The notes: generated from the letters alone by a model not told the origin. A stretch of 64,000 bases of DNA from Perognathus longimembris pacificus (GCF_023159225.1 NC_063177.1:15524673-15588672); one strand, 5' to 3'; positions 11,041 to 23,319 are shown, numbered from the stretch's first letter. Numbers and translations are program-made.

Positions 11041-13361
11041 GTACTCTCTTTCCTTTCCTTTCTAATTACTACATAGCAAAATTCTTCATAGTACTCTGTT
11101 CACATAGGAGGATTATTCTAGTGTTGTATACACACCATTAATCTCTGAGCCTTGTGTAGATCTTTGGCCTCCCTGTTCCAATTCTCAACACCTAACAAAT
11201 CCCTAACTGTAAATTTGATTGCAAATCCCATGGGGTTATATAGCATCTACTGTGGCTTACAATTCTTGCTCCGAGCTTTTCCTTGTGTTTTATACCAAAT
11301 TAGTCTATATCTCTTTTAAGGTTCATTATGTGTGTTGAGTGGGATTTTTTTACTATCATATTCACCTATAACTTTTATGTTCCTAATAGGAATCAAACTC
11401 ATCAACATTAGATTTAGTCTGGCATGTAGCCAAGCTGATCTCTGAAATCTTTCTCTTCTCCATTATAGGAACTAGCCCTGCCTGCCAAACCAGGTTACTA
11501 ACCACCTTAAAACCTAAGCTATTATGGTGCTGAATAAAGAGGGACACCTTAAGAGAATAGACCAAACTGCTTTAGGCTAGAGACAGGGATACTCATTATT
11601 AGAGGTGTTAAAAAATTATATCTATGTCCCCAACACCTAGCATATAATTCACATAGGTATTTGGGAAACAATGAAAAGCTGGTGATTGAAATAATCACAG
11701 AATTACTTAACTTTTAAGTAGAAAGTACTTTGGAGAAATTAGTGAATTACAAATTCTACCTCAGACCGCTGTAACAAATTGATGACAGAGCATAAAATGA
11801 CTTAAACATTAAGTTACATTTTTCTCTCCTGTGTAACAGGGCAGCTCTCTTAGATGCAAAAAACTAGGGATTCAGACCCATCCACCATGTCACTCAATCA
11901 ACCCATTCAGCTTCCTGAATATTTGAGCATAGTGAAAAAAGCCCAGAACAGGAATGTGTAAGAGGATGGGCTAGAACTCAGTCATGTGACCACAGCTCCC
12001 TGAAAGGACATCTAGGAAGTGTGCTCTAATTGAGTGTCCGAGAAATAGAAGAAAACATGGAGTTCAGCAAACAGCTAGTCGTGTCTGCCATATTTAGTAC
12101 ATTTTAAAGCACAGCATGGATCCAGGAACTGAGAATTCTGGTGACCCACTTACGCAAACATTATAACTGTTCGTCATTGAAGGTATGTGAGTTAAATGTG
12201 AGCAGTATGATAGTAAACAGAAACTTATTGTTCTAAAGGAAGAAGCAACAAGAATTAATGTGCCAGCAAGACACAAATTAAGTGATTATGCTTGCAAGCA
12301 TTCCACAGATGGGAAATCAACGAGAATTCCACTCAAGAAATATTGAGCACAAACTGATTGGCTCATGAAATGAGCCACTACAGTAATCATTATTCAGGAG
12401 TTGAAAAGAAACCATCTATCACTTCTCTCTCCGCAAATCTTACAGTCTGGAGCTGGATGTGCAGTGTGTGGAATTTGCCAGGCCATGTTGGCAGGATGCC
12501 TAGATATGAAGTTATGGGGAAAAGAGATCAAGCCTCCAGAAACAGACCTTCCATGAGCAAGTGTAGCAACTGTGAAGTTATACAAGTCCCCTAAAGAATT
12601 CACTAAGAACAGGAAGAGAAGACTGAGAGAAAGACCTATGGTTATGTGTATCTGAGATTTTGTCAAAAGGATAAAGCCTATCAGTAATATTAATATTTCA
12701 CAAAAAGGAGACTAAGGAGAAAATTCAGCAGGATGATTATAGTAGTCCCTAAATCCAATGTTCTTATAAATAAATTACACTATCCCAGTGCTGTTGGAAA
12801 CACCTAGCTTCACTGTCGTGTGCTACTTTCTGGGATCACTCCATGTTGGGTCAATGAAACAATTCAAATTTCTAAATTGATCTTTCAACCAAGATGTTCT
12901 GTACTCAAAGACTTTGTCAATGACCCCAAAATGATGTCTTTTTCTTTACATGCACACTAAAAATAGTGTGTGAGGAATGATCACCTAGGAAATTGTAAGA
13001 TCCTTGAAGGCAGAGAATGACTTCTATGTAGAATGAATGGGTGAAACTATATTAATGACATGGTTGTGATTTCTCCACAAGGCTCAGAAAAGGTGTCAGC
13101 AAATGGAGCATGAGCTTTCTTACAAAGGATTGATCTGAGTTGTTTAATGGTGTTGGTGATTGGGGAGGTTGAACATCATTCACTGGCATGACCTCCTACT
13201 CTTAGATGTGACCCTTCATGTGTGAATGAGAAATTCCCTCCAAATGATGGCATACCAATGAATTTTATGAACTAGGTTAAAAATGCAGATGCTGATAACC
13301 TGAGCCAACCATAGTGGACATGGAAGGTTATAATACTTAGTAACTGAACTAATAATTCTAG
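11041..13361. other. Upstream flank of the + strand OR gene
   Basis: No gene. Part of it is shared with other OR units in inverted orientation: the region around 12480-12545 ('catgttggcaggatgcctag', 'caagcctccagaaacaga') matches the reverse strand near 43820-43880 upstream of the receptor at 42082-43017. So the duplication unit extends at least 1 kb beyond the coding exon. Otherwise unique-looking. Confidence 0.5.
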
Positions 13362-13386
13362 CTTCCTTTCCCCTTTCATGCTGAAG
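13362..13386 (+). promoter_or_regulatory. Putative coding-exon splice acceptor
   Basis: A pyrimidine tract 'cttcctttcccctttc' is followed by 'atgctgaag', with AG six bases before the start codon. The tract and AG are conserved in all five OR1A-like copies (about 640-656; 13362-13386; and on the reverse strand just above 19018, 27035 and 43017). It would pair with the donor at 8553/8554. Whether the AG of 'gaag' or 'aagaag' is used cannot be told. Confidence 0.5.
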
Positions 13387-13391
13387 AAGCC

Positions 13392-14327
13392 ATGAGAGAA
13401 GAAAACCAGTCTGCTACCACAGATTTCATCCTCCTGGGAGTGACAGGACAGCAGGAACAGGAAGACATCTTCTTCATCCTCTTCCTCTTCATTTACCCCA
13501 TCACACTGGTTGGAAACATGCTCATCATCCTGGCCATTGTCTCTGATGTTCATCTCCATAACCCCATGTACTTTTTCCTAGCCAACCTCTCTCTTGTTGA
13601 CATCTTCTTCTCATCTGTCACCATCCCCAAGACGCTGGCCAACCATTTCTTGGGGAGTAAAGAAATTTCTTTTGGGGGATGCTTGACACAGATGTATTTT
13701 ATGATCGCCTTGGGTAACACAGACAGCTATATCCTAGCTGCAATGGCAATAGATCGAGCTGTGGCTATAAGCCGCCCTCTTCATTACACAATGATTATGA
13801 GACCCCATTCTTGTGTCCTGATGGTTGTTGGGTCTTGGATAGTTGGAAATGCAAATGCTCTTCCCCACACTCTACTCACATCTGGTTTATCATTCTGTGG
13901 CAACAAGGAAGTGGCCAACTTCTACTGTGACATTACCCCTTTGCTCAAGCTGTCCTGCTCTGACATCCACTTTAATGTGAAGATGATGTACCTTGGGGTT
14001 GGCATTTTCTCTGTGCCATTGCTGTGCATCATTATCTCCTATGTCCGGGTCTTTGCCACTGTCTTGCGGGTTCCATCCACTAAGGGCATACTCAAAGCCT
14101 TCTCCACCTGTGGCTCCCACCTCACTGTGGTTTCTTTGTATTATGGGACAGTCATGGGCATGTATTTCCGACCTCTGACCAGTTACAGCTTGAAGGATGC
14201 AATAATTACTGTGATGTACATGGCTGTGACCCCAATGTTAAATCCTTTCATCTACAGTCTGAGAAACCGGGACATGAAGGCAGCTCTGGGGAAACTCTTC
14301 AACAGAAGTTCTTCATCCCCACAGTGA
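13392..14327 (+). CDS. Olfactory receptor, OR1A-like (intact)
   Basis: Class II olfactory receptor of 311 residues, the usual length, very close to human OR1A1/OR1A2. As a family member it should bind odorants and couple to Golf in olfactory cilia. Visible features: N-glycosylation site NQS at residues 5-7, GN at 41-42 in helix 1, [16 protein letters not shown] at 55-70, Cys97 with the extracellular-loop 2 cysteines around 169-189, MAIDRAVAISRPLHY at 118-132 (the family norm is MAYDR), SY at 216-217, KAFSTCGSHL at 235-244 and PMLNPFIYSLRN at 281-292. Single coding exon; start chosen because MREENQ aligns with all other copies. A putative 5' exon lies 4.8 kb upstream. A ligand cannot be assigned; human OR1A1 is known to respond to terpenoid odorants. 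Confidence 0.95.
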   Translation: MREENQSATTDFILLGVTGQQEQEDIFFILFLFIYPITLVGNMLIILAIVSDVHLHNPMYFFLANLSLVDIFFSSVTIPKTLANHFLGSKEISFGGCLTQMYFMIALGNTDSYILAAMAIDRAVAISRPLHYTMIMRPHSCVLMVVGSWIVGNANALPHTLLTSGLSFCGNKEVANFYCDITPLLKLSCSDIHFNVKMMYLGVGIFSVPLLCIIISYVRVFATVLRVPSTKGILKAFSTCGSHLTVVSLYYGTVMGMYFRPLTSYSLKDAIITVMYMAVTPMLNPFIYSLRNRDMKAALGKLFNRSSSSPQ

Positions 14328-15058
14328 GATCTACTACAAGAAACTGCCTCTCATCTCTGCTGCGTAAAATTTCTTTTTTAGGAAATCTGTTGGTCTGATA
14401 CAACAACTTATTGGAATTATCCCTTCAGACACACTTCTGCTCTGTCAGCAAGATTGCAAGGTGTTAGGTTCATGTCCTACCTATGTTCACAACTTGTGAA
14501 GATAGGAAAGTCAGAGGCTCAGGTTCCACATGTGTGTATGAGGGAGGACAATGTCTGCCCCACTTGTGACAGGTTGTGGCCATACTTCCAATAGGAAAAA
14601 TTAGTGTGCATGTCAATTTTTTTAACTCAGTGCCTCACACTTGAAAAGGAAGTGTTTGTTACTTGAACCAAGACCCCGGCCCATTTTATTTGAGTTTTCA
14701 ATAGGGTCTTGCTCTTTTCCCCTGGGATATGTCTTGGACCACAATCCTCTTGCCTTCTCCCATATATCGTGTGTCACAACTAAGAACCATTGTGACCTGA
14801 TTCTTCTCTGTGACAGGATCTTGCTAATATCTAGCTCAACTGGCCTTTAGCCATACACATTTTATCTCTATCTCCCACATAGCTGCTATTTTAGAAAAAT
14901 GCAGCCACATACATCTATATGTCAATTTTTATTTGAAATGATGGATAATGTTCCCTACTGGGCTGATAAGCTTCAGAGGGAAAGAAATGGCTAAACACAT
15001 GACTACACTCACAACATTCATCATGTAAAACACACCCTTTAAAAATGTTGAGAGAGGG
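14328..15058. other. 3' flank of OR gene, non-coding
   Basis: No gene seen. The first 100 bases are related to the downstream flank of the pseudogene at 663-1829 ('caacaacttattggaatt'). The rest is unique-looking. Confidence 0.45.
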
Positions 15059-15264
15059 GGGCTGGGGATATGGCCTAGTGGCAAGAATGCCTGCCTCGTA
15101 TACATGAGGCCCTGGGTTCAGTTCCCCAGCACCACATATACAGAAAACGGCCAGAAGTGGTGCTGTTGCTCAAGTGGCAGAGTGCTAGCCTTGAGCAAAA
15201 AGAAGCCAGGGACAGTGCTCAGGCCCTGAGTCCAAGACCCTGGCCAAAAAAAAAAAAAAAAAAA
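15057..15264 (+). mobile_element. IDL-Geo SINE, sense
   Basis: Head 'ggctggggatatggcctagtggc', box-B-like 'gggttcagttcc', Geo monomer and a poly(A) of about 25. The flanking repeat AAAAATGTTGAG occurs at 15041-15052 and 15265-15276. Confidence 0.92.
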
Positions 15265-15532
15265 AAAAATGTTGAGGGAGATGAATAAATGAATGAAAGT
15301 ATTAGACTGTAAAATATAGTAGAAAATAATCACATACAATCTGAGTAGTCATTGTGCTTTTTCCATAAATAACCAAATTTTAAGACCTCATTGCAGCTTT
15401 GAGTTTTCAACTGCCTTTTCTTTCCTTTGGCTTGAGCCAGAGGTCATTCCTAAATGCCTGTACATGGTTGGACCTGATTAAGGTACGATAACCATTTTTT
15501 TCAAAGTAGAAAATTTTATATAATAAAACTGA

Positions 15533-15765
15533 CAGGCCAGATGCCAGTGGCTCACACTTAAAATCCTAGCTACTCTGGAGGCTGAGATCTGAGGATTGTG
15601 GTTCTAAGCCAGCTCAGGCAGAAAAGTTCCTGTGAGGCTCTTATGTTCAATAACCACCCCCCCTCCCAAAACAAAAGCCTTGAGCACAAAGAGGCTTGGG
15701 GACAGCACCCGGGCCCTGAGTTCAAGCTTTAGGACTGGCAAACAAGAACAAAAACTGACAGGACA
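15533..15765 (+). mobile_element. Older B1-like/Geo composite SINE, sense
   Basis: Starts 'ggccagatgccagtggctca', includes 'aatcctagctactctggagg' and the Geo-type end 'gggccctgagttcaagc'. 'aaaactgaca' occurs on both sides (about 15525-15534 and 15752-15761), a likely target duplication. Confidence 0.8.
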
Positions 15766-17415
15766 TTTACACACACATGCAATTAAGTTTTACTTTAGAA
15801 ATGTAAAACGTGCATACAAATTGAGCTCAAAAATGAAAACTGGCCATTATTCATTTAAAATACTCTCTAATAGGAGAGACAAACAAATAAAATTGTGTAG
15901 ACTTTCATGGACCCCCATCTTGAAAAATTACCTAGATAAAATGTCTTTATTCTCCCCATCATTTGATGAGTCCCTCACTCAGTTTGTATTCATTTGTAAT
16001 CAAACCGTCTTTAAATGAAGATCATTGTGATGTTTCCTACTCTAGGTGATTTATGATCCCTGAAGTTAGTAAAACGTGAACCCACTTTTTAGGAGGGCAA
16101 AAGGAGGGGCACAGAAAGGGAAGTAGGGAGGAAGGGTGAATAAGTGCAATCATGGTATTCAGTACACAGTGTGTGGAAAATAAACCATGTAACTTGTGGG
16201 CAGGGATGGGAGGGGGAAACTGAGTTAAATGAAGGAAGAGTGACATTGTCCGGAAGAAGAAATGTGCTCATTACCTGACTTACAAAGTGGCAATCCCTCT
16301 GTATAACACTTTAATAATAATAATGAAATTATATATTTTTTAAATGTAAGCCCATTCATCCTCCAACATCCATGGACAAATTCCTGATCATGAGAATTAA
16401 CTACAGAAGATTTAAATAATACATTTTCCTGGTAAAAAGAAAAAAATTAGAACAATTTGTACACTGTCAAAATATATACTCAATCTTTAAATGTTAACCT
16501 GATTGCAAATATAAGGTTGTTGACAATTGTCAATGTTATGAATACTTTGAAATTTTTCAATAATTTTCTAAGTGGAATGAAGTCATAGACAGTCAGGTTT
16601 CTCGGTGGGAATTTAATGACCTGCTGTAGTCGAAGTCAGGAGCCATGTAATCACAGCCTCTTTCTCACAGAATCATGCTGCAGAAACAGGGCCACAGTAT
16701 TTCAAGTGCTCTTTTATTTCCTTCATGGATCGCTGTTTGAACGTGTTGCTTTGTTTCAGATGATAATTAAATAATTGGATTTATTAAAATCTTTATCACC
16801 TTACAATGTAGCGAACCTTGGTTACTGTCATTTTAGTAAGAATATGGGAAGTCTTCACATCTTTAGAAGCAAAATATTTTCACCGGGCATGGGTAGTAAT
16901 TGTTGGTAATCACAGCCAATTGGGAGATGTAGATCAGGAAGATTGACACCAGAGCCCAATCCATAAAAAAGTTACAAGGGGAACTAAACAGACAAGACAG
17001 GCATGATAGGACACACCTGGAATCCTAGCTACATTAGAGGCGTTCATAGGAAGAACACTGTCCGTGGTCATCCCAGATAAAAGCCTGAAACATCTGAAAA
17101 ATAAATACAGCAACCCATGCATCGCATAGCTCACACCCAGAATCTTAGTCACTGAGGAGTGGTAGTGGTTTACTTTGAGGCCGAAAAACCTTCACAAGGC
17201 TTCATTTCAACAAGAGTCTTGGCATGATGACATATGCATGACATCCCACCTATGGGGGAAGAATAAATAGGATCAAGGCCCAGGCCATGGTCAGGCATAA
17301 ATGCAAGATACTATTTTTAAAAATTGTTTTAATATCACAAAGGGCTGATGATGTAGCTCCAGTACAAGAGCAATCGATCCACCAGCCCAAGCACATGATT
17401 TTAAATACATGTAAT

Positions 17416-17418
<3 letters not shown>
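15766..17418. other. Intergenic; degraded SINE pieces
   Basis: No gene. About 16885-17000 and 17000-17285 are old sense SINE fragments of the B1-like family ('gcatgataggacacacctgg', 'aatcctagctac'). 15950-16880 has nothing I can name. This is the convergent gap between the + strand OR at 13392 and the - strand copy at 17885. Confidence 0.5.
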
Positions 17419-17460
<42 letters not shown>

Positions 17461-17511
17461 AAGAGAGGAGGAGAGGGGAAGAGGGAGAAGGAGGGAGGGA
17501 GGGAGGGAGGA
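17419..17511. repeat. (GA)n/(GGGA)n simple repeat
   Basis: A pure GA run of about 36 bases followed by imperfect GGGA/GAGG purine-rich repeats. Confidence 0.95.
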
Positions 17512-17884
17512 GAGTTTAATCAACTAAAATAAGCACAAAAATGCAGGTTTTTTTTAAATTCAGTGTTTTGAAGCATGGGTAAATTGTATATAATTATCCC
17601 TAATCATCAGATTACATTTCTGAGACTAATATTTTCTTTCATTTATTTATCTTCCATTAATATTTTTAAGATTCACTTCACAGGTGTGACAGTGTGAATG
17701 TACAACCATGTATAAAAACAGCTCCAGCCCACTGAAGATTACAGAAGAGTCAAATAAAACTTGACCTGAAATGTTATAGACCTGAAAGCACGAGCAACTG
17801 CAGGCACACGTGAAGACATTGGCAGGACAAATAAAATCATTTCCAGTATGAGGGTGAAGGAGACATAACCCTTACTTTCCATCT

Positions 17885-19018
17885 TTATTCTGAAGGACAG
17901 AAACATAAACATGAATTCAATGCTGTCACTATCACAAAAGAGCAAAAATGAGTTGGAAGGGATAATTTAAACAAACTGGCTGATCTGAATATTATACTAT
18001 TTCTGAACACAATGAATTTCAGACTGGAAAGATAAAGGCAACACCTGAAAGAAGGTAACATTGGACATGAATCTGTAAGTGCTTCTAGCATCCAGGGTGT
18101 GACCTCACAACAGAGATAAGAACTTCTGTTCAAGAGTTTCCCCAGGGCAGCCTTCATGTCCTGGTTTCTCAGACTGTAGATAAAAGGATTTAACATTGGG
18201 GTCACAGCCATGTACATCACAGTAATTATTGCATCCTTCAAGCTGTAACTGGTCAGAGGTCGGAAATACATGCCCATGACTATCCCATAATACAAAGAAA
18301 CCACAGTGAGGTGGGAGCCACAGGTGGAGAAGGCTTTGAGTATGCCCTTAGTGGATGGAACCCGCAAGACAGTGGCAAAGACCCGGGCATAGGAGATAAT
18401 GATGCACAGCAATGGCACAGAGAAAATGCCAACCCCAAGGTACATCATCTTCACATTAAAGTGGATGTCAGAGCAAGATAACTTGAGCAAAGGGGCAATG
18501 TCACAGTAGAATTTGGCCACTTTCTTGTTGCCACAGAATGATAAACTAGCTGTGAGTAGGGTGTGAGGAAATGAATTGATTGCAACAGCCCAAGACCCAA
18601 CAACCATCAGGACACAAGAACTGGGTCTCATAATTGTGGTGTAATGAAGAGGGCGGCTGATAGCCATTGCAGCCAAGATATAGCTGTCAGTGTTGCCAAA
18701 AGATAACATGAAATCCATCTGCATGAAGCACCCCACATAGGAAATGGCTTTATTCCCCAAGAGATGGTTGGTCAACATCTTGGGGATGGTGGCAGATGAG
18801 AAGAAAATGTCAACAAGAGAGAGGTTGGCTAGGAAGAAGTACATGGGGTTGTGGAGATGAACGTCAGAGACAATGGCCAGGATGATGAGCATGTTTCCAA
18901 CCAGTGTGATGGGGTAAATGAAGAGGAAGAGGATGAAGAAAATGTCTTCCTGTTCCTGCTGTCCTGTCACTCCCAGGAGGATGAAATCTGTGGTAGCAGA
19001 CTGGTTTACTTCTCTCAT
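17885..19018 (-). pseudogene. OR1A-like receptor lacking DR motif, run-on C-terminus
   Basis: An open frame of 377 codons on the - strand, aligned from MREVNQSATT to NPFIYSLRNQDMKAALGKLLNRSS with the intact copies. Three changes argue against a working receptor. An 18-bp in-frame deletion near 18664 turns MAIDRAVAISRPLHY into MAISRPLHY, removing the DR that contacts the G protein. One more codon is lost in helix 4 (SWAVAINSFPH). A single-base deletion after 18117 shifts the last codons, bypasses the ancestral stop (complement of 18105-18107) and adds about 73 residues of non-OR sequence. The ORF survives, so it may be young; translation or some non-canonical role is not excluded. Its putative 5' exon is at 24613, 5.6 kb upstream. 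Confidence 0.8.
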
Positions 19019-21104
19019 GGCTCCTTCAGCATGAAAGGGGAAAGGAACCCAGAATTAGTAGTTACTTCCTGTCCTTTCATATCCACCACTGGTAGCTCAA
19101 ATGATCAGGTGCCTGATTAATTGAGTTCATGAAATCCCAATGGAACCCACTGCTTGGAGGACCCACCTTGGTTAATGGGATTAACCATCATTCACACCTG
19201 GACATTCATGTCTAACAGGAGCAACTTGGAAATTGTATATTCTTTTGTTTATCCTCCCCATGGATACTACCGTGCAAATACCTGTGATTTGATCATGTTG
19301 TAATTAAGGCTCATATTCTTTGCAGAAAACTCATAAATATGTGAATGCCTCTCACATCCATTCATTCTGATATAAGAGAGTGCCCCTCTCTCAGAGACCT
19401 TATGACCTCTTATAACAGCCAAGTGTCCCACAATAGTGCCCCCACACTAGTGCCCCACACTACTGTGTACATACATGAAAATGGAGAGAGAGCATTATGG
19501 AGTCTTTGACAATCTATTGAAGTGCAAGGGTCCTTTAGTAGGAAGTTTAATTTGGGAATTAGGAATATTCCCCTTGGTCTGACACAGGACTTCCACAACC
19601 CAGGATAGAATAGGTATCTACACGGACACTGGAAGATTCTCAGTCACTGTTGGTCATTGCACTTAGGTTCTACCAAAATAGGCCCAGGGAATTTCCTTCA
19701 AAGCTGTCCCATTTGCCAAGTAGATTTTCTCTACCACCTTTACTAGGCTTTCTCCTTTGGAGAATCCTTAGATAGTCATAATCACAATGGTTTCTTCTTC
19801 AGTCTTCTCTTCCTGTTCTTATTCTTTAGATGAGTTATTGAATTGCACTTGGCTGTAACTACTGTGAGGTGAATGCCAGCTCTCTTTTCCCTGTGTGTTT
19901 AGTCATCCTGACTACCAGCTTGTTCACATTCGGCCATAATTGCAAGATTTTAGAGGAGAAGAAATGTATATATTGTTTATTTTTAATTTTATATGACTAT
20001 TAGGAAGCAATGCTCATTCTGTGAACCAATTTGTTCTCGCTCATTCTTCCTTGAGTTGAATCCTGGTTTATCTCCTCCAGTCCCTACATGAGGAAGGCAT
20101 ATAAGCACAATCACTTTCCTTGACCCCTGCCTGTACCTTTGATCTTCTTGATTTCTTGTTTTCCTAATAATTATTCTGTATTCTATTTTCACTGTCTCAG
20201 TGCTCTATTCTGGGCCATGTAGTTGCAGTGTTTTCATAACTGCTTCACCCCAGTTGCCCCCTTCTTTACTGATGCTGTACTCTATCTAAGACATGCTAAA
20301 TCCAGCAGAAAGGACTAGCTAGCTTGCCCAGACCCACACTCTTCTCTTTTTCTTGGCCATTCAAAAAGACTACATTTCTCAGGCCCTCTTTCAGTGAATG
20401 TGATCATGTGACTGTGTTCTAGTCCATCCACTTATATATTCTAGTTCTGTAATTCCCCCACTGTGTGCAAATATTCAGGAGCCTTGATGGGAGGATGGAG
20501 CAACATGGACAGATGAACCTGCTTCCCTGTGTTGTCCTTGCTACAGGAGAACTTCCCACATCAAAAAAAAAACCCACTCACTTGGACTGTTATATAAGAG
20601 AAAAGTGATTTTTCAGTCATTACAGTATTACCAACTTATAGTGCTCTGAAATATTGTTAGGTAATTCGGTAAGTGTTCTAAGATTATCACTACTCAAACA
20701 TAATTCAGGCTATGATTAATTTACTCACCAGTTCTCACTGTTTCTGTAACACCTATGAATTAACACAATAAACACAAGAGGTTTTCAATCAAATTACCTT
20801 TATCATATCTCATTATGATGTACTCTCCTATCACTGAATCTAAATCAGTATGGCTAAATCTTTACTATGTCCTCCTCCTTCATACAGAACCATAATATCC
20901 CAGATATTAAAACATTCAATAAATCTAGATGGCCTAGAGACTATGTTAGCTCATATGACACAAAAGGGAAATATTTCAGAGCTGGAGCTCTGAAGTCAGA
21001 GCCAATGTTGAAAAGTCTCATTACTATGAAAACACATAGGAACTACAGATAAACATAAGTTTTAAAAGACATGAAAACATAATTGCTCTTTAAAAAAAAA
21101 AGTG
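19019..21104. other. Upstream flank of the 17885-19018 OR copy
   Basis: Non-coding DNA shared with 27036-29380 of unit B. A pyrimidine tract and AG directly above the start codon (complement of about 19022-19050) match the putative acceptor of the other copies. No gene otherwise. Confidence 0.6.
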
Positions 21105-21325
21105 GGTGCTGATAGTTTCTGACTCTAATCCTAGCTACTCAGGAGGCTGAGAGCTGAAGATCATGGTTTGAAGCCATTATTGGCAGGAAAGCATATAACA
21201 TTCTCATCTCCAATTACCCACCTATAAATCTCTGAGTGGAGCTATGGCTCAGGTGGTAGAGTGCTGACTTTGAGCAAAAAAAGATCAGGGACAGAATCTA
21301 GGCTTTGAGTTCAAGTACCATCTCT
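21105..21325 (+). mobile_element. Older B1-like/Geo composite SINE, sense
   Basis: B1-like head 'ctaatcctagctactcagg', middle 'ctccaattaccca' and Geo-type part 'gctatggctcaggtggtaga'. The same element is present at the equivalent place in unit B (about 29385-29585), so it predates the duplication. It ends in a long CT/CA simple repeat. Confidence 0.8.
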
Positions 21326-21398
21326 CTTTCTCTCTCTCCCTCTCTCTCTCACTTCTCTCTCTCTCCCCCTCTCTCTCCCCCTCTCCCTCTCTCTCTCC

Positions 21399-21452
<54 letters not shown>
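21322..21452. repeat. (CT)n and (CA)n microsatellites
   Basis: Imperfect CT/CCCT repeat to about 21400 followed by an uninterrupted CA run of about 50 bases. In unit B only the CA part is present (29586-29628), so the CT part expanded or was lost after duplication. Confidence 0.95.
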
Positions 21453-21455
<3 letters not shown>

Positions 21456-22477
21456 TTATTGATATACAAGAAAGTGCAAGTACTGGATGGGAATATCCTC
21501 TCAATCACTGAACATTGCTATCTGGTGAGTAAGAGGGAGAAAAATAAGATTTGAGGTAGAAACAAAAAATGTAATGTACTTTTTAAAACTAGAACTAAGA
21601 ATAACTGCTACACTATTATATCCAGAAGGTTGGTTGCGGGAACTTTGACTAATCTTCTAATAATATTATTTAATGGTTCAGTGCTTCTCCTCCAGGTTAT
21701 TCATTTTTCATTAACCTTTTCTTCTACTCCTGGCAACTCTAGCTGGCTAAGCCCTTTGTTACATCTTGGATAACAGTCCAGTTATGGCACTTTCACACTC
21801 CCAGCCAAAAAACAGGGATGACCATGCACTCTTCTCCGTAATGGACAGCCTGTTCATTTTCTCTTCCAGGGTAACTGAGGGAGAGTGGAGAGACCATGCA
21901 GCCCGGGTCTGTAATTCACAATACCCAGTTTCTACTGGACTCTTCACATTCCTCAGTCCTTGTCCCCATTATCCATGGAAGATCAACCAAAACTTTGCCA
22001 TTCTATGCCACTCACCAGGACACCTACAAAAGCACTGCTCCCAATACCCAAATGTCATGTCTCTCTCCTGTGAGAAACTTAACCCATAGAAGAATGTTTC
22101 CTCCACACTTTCCAATACACTTAATATACACACACATTACATCTTACACGCTTTCTGCTATGTCTCAAGGAACAAAGTCTGTATGTGCAGTCTGCTCTTG
22201 TCTTCAAACTTCTTTTCTCAGATATTTTCCCTATTAATTCTTTCAGTTTTAATGCTTTCCCTTTTCAATATCCATGTCAACACTAGCTCTTTTACATGAA
22301 GTGGGCAGAGTGCCTAACCTCTGTTCATTCAGTGTATCATCCTCTGCCTTGTAGTGTCCTAACTTTTCTTTCTTCCTGACCTAGGATTGTTTGTAGGGAT
22401 GACTGAAATACACACACACACTCACACACACACACACACTCTCACACACACACAATTTGTTGTACCAATCATGATGC
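21453..22477. other. Non-coding duplicated DNA, unit A
   Basis: Matches 29629-30865 of unit B with scattered indels (unit B has about 250 extra bases near 29820-30110). No gene; a CA-rich run lies at about 22410-22455. Confidence 0.6.
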
Positions 22478-22715
22478 TTACACTCAAGACCTGGCCACTG
22501 TAACTGAGGTTTTTTTCTTTCTTTTTGTTTAAGGGACTAGTGTTCTAAGACTTGAGCAGTGCTCCACTTCCAACTTTTGGGGTGCTTAATTGGAAATAAG
22601 AGTTTCTTGAACTTTCCTACCCAGGTTGGCTTACCTACCCAGGTTGTCTCACCCACCTGAGTAGCTAGGAATAAAGAAGTAAGTCACCAGCACCACACAA
22701 GAAATAGATTTTTAA
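22478..22715 (-). mobile_element. Older SINE, antisense (uninterrupted copy)
   Basis: Geo-type part ('ctggccactgtaactgagg'), 'gcttaattggaaataagag', then the reversed B1-like head ('acctgagtagctagg'). The same element in unit B is split by an L1 (30870-31034 and 33677-33745), so this copy is the empty site for that insertion. Confidence 0.85.
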
Positions 22716-22778
22716 TATGCAGATGTGATTATTCTACTATAGTCAAAACCCAATTTGCACATTATAAAGAAAACTTCC

Positions 22779-23319
22779 CAATCTCCCTCATAGGGAATAA
22801 TTAGCACAGGTTTAGGCTAGTCACAGCAGAGGATCACAAGAGCCCAATAGCTATACCCTTATGAACACAAAAGATGATAAGTGAAATGAACTCCATGTTA
22901 TGGAAACAACTGTTATATCACTGTTGTAATTACTTTCAACATGCCATGTGAAACCGTAGCTTCTATTGTTGATGATCCTCTTGTATCCCCTTTCTGTGGT
23001 TGTACCTACACTATCTCTGTATCTTATCTGAGTACATTGGAAACCGTGTATACAGGTATTAGAACTAGGAAACTGAAAGGGAATACCAAAATCGAGAGAC
23101 ACAGGGAAAAAAAGACAAATGATTACAAGAGCAATACTTGCAAAACTGTTTAGTGTAAATCTACTGAACAACTCATGGGAGGAAAGGGAAAGGGGGAGTG
23201 AGGAGGAGGGAACAAACAGTACAAGAAATGTATCCAAAGCCTAACTATGAAATTGTAACTGCTCTGTATATCAGTTTGACAATAAAATAAATAAATAAAT
23301 AAATAAATAAATAAGAAAG
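22779..23319 (+). mobile_element. 5'-truncated LINE-1 3' end, sense
   Basis: About 540 bp of L1 3' region ('tcatagggaataattagcac' to 'ttgacaataaa' and an AAAT-rich tail). Perfect 13-bp target duplication AAAGAAAACTTCC at 22766-22778 and 23320-23332. Unit B lacks it at the matching site near 33810-33835. Confidence 0.93.

Noticed and set aside
21322..21452. Regular repeats as a CRISPR-like or satellite array
   Set aside because: Plain dinucleotide microsatellites attached to SINE tails in a mammalian genome; no spacers.
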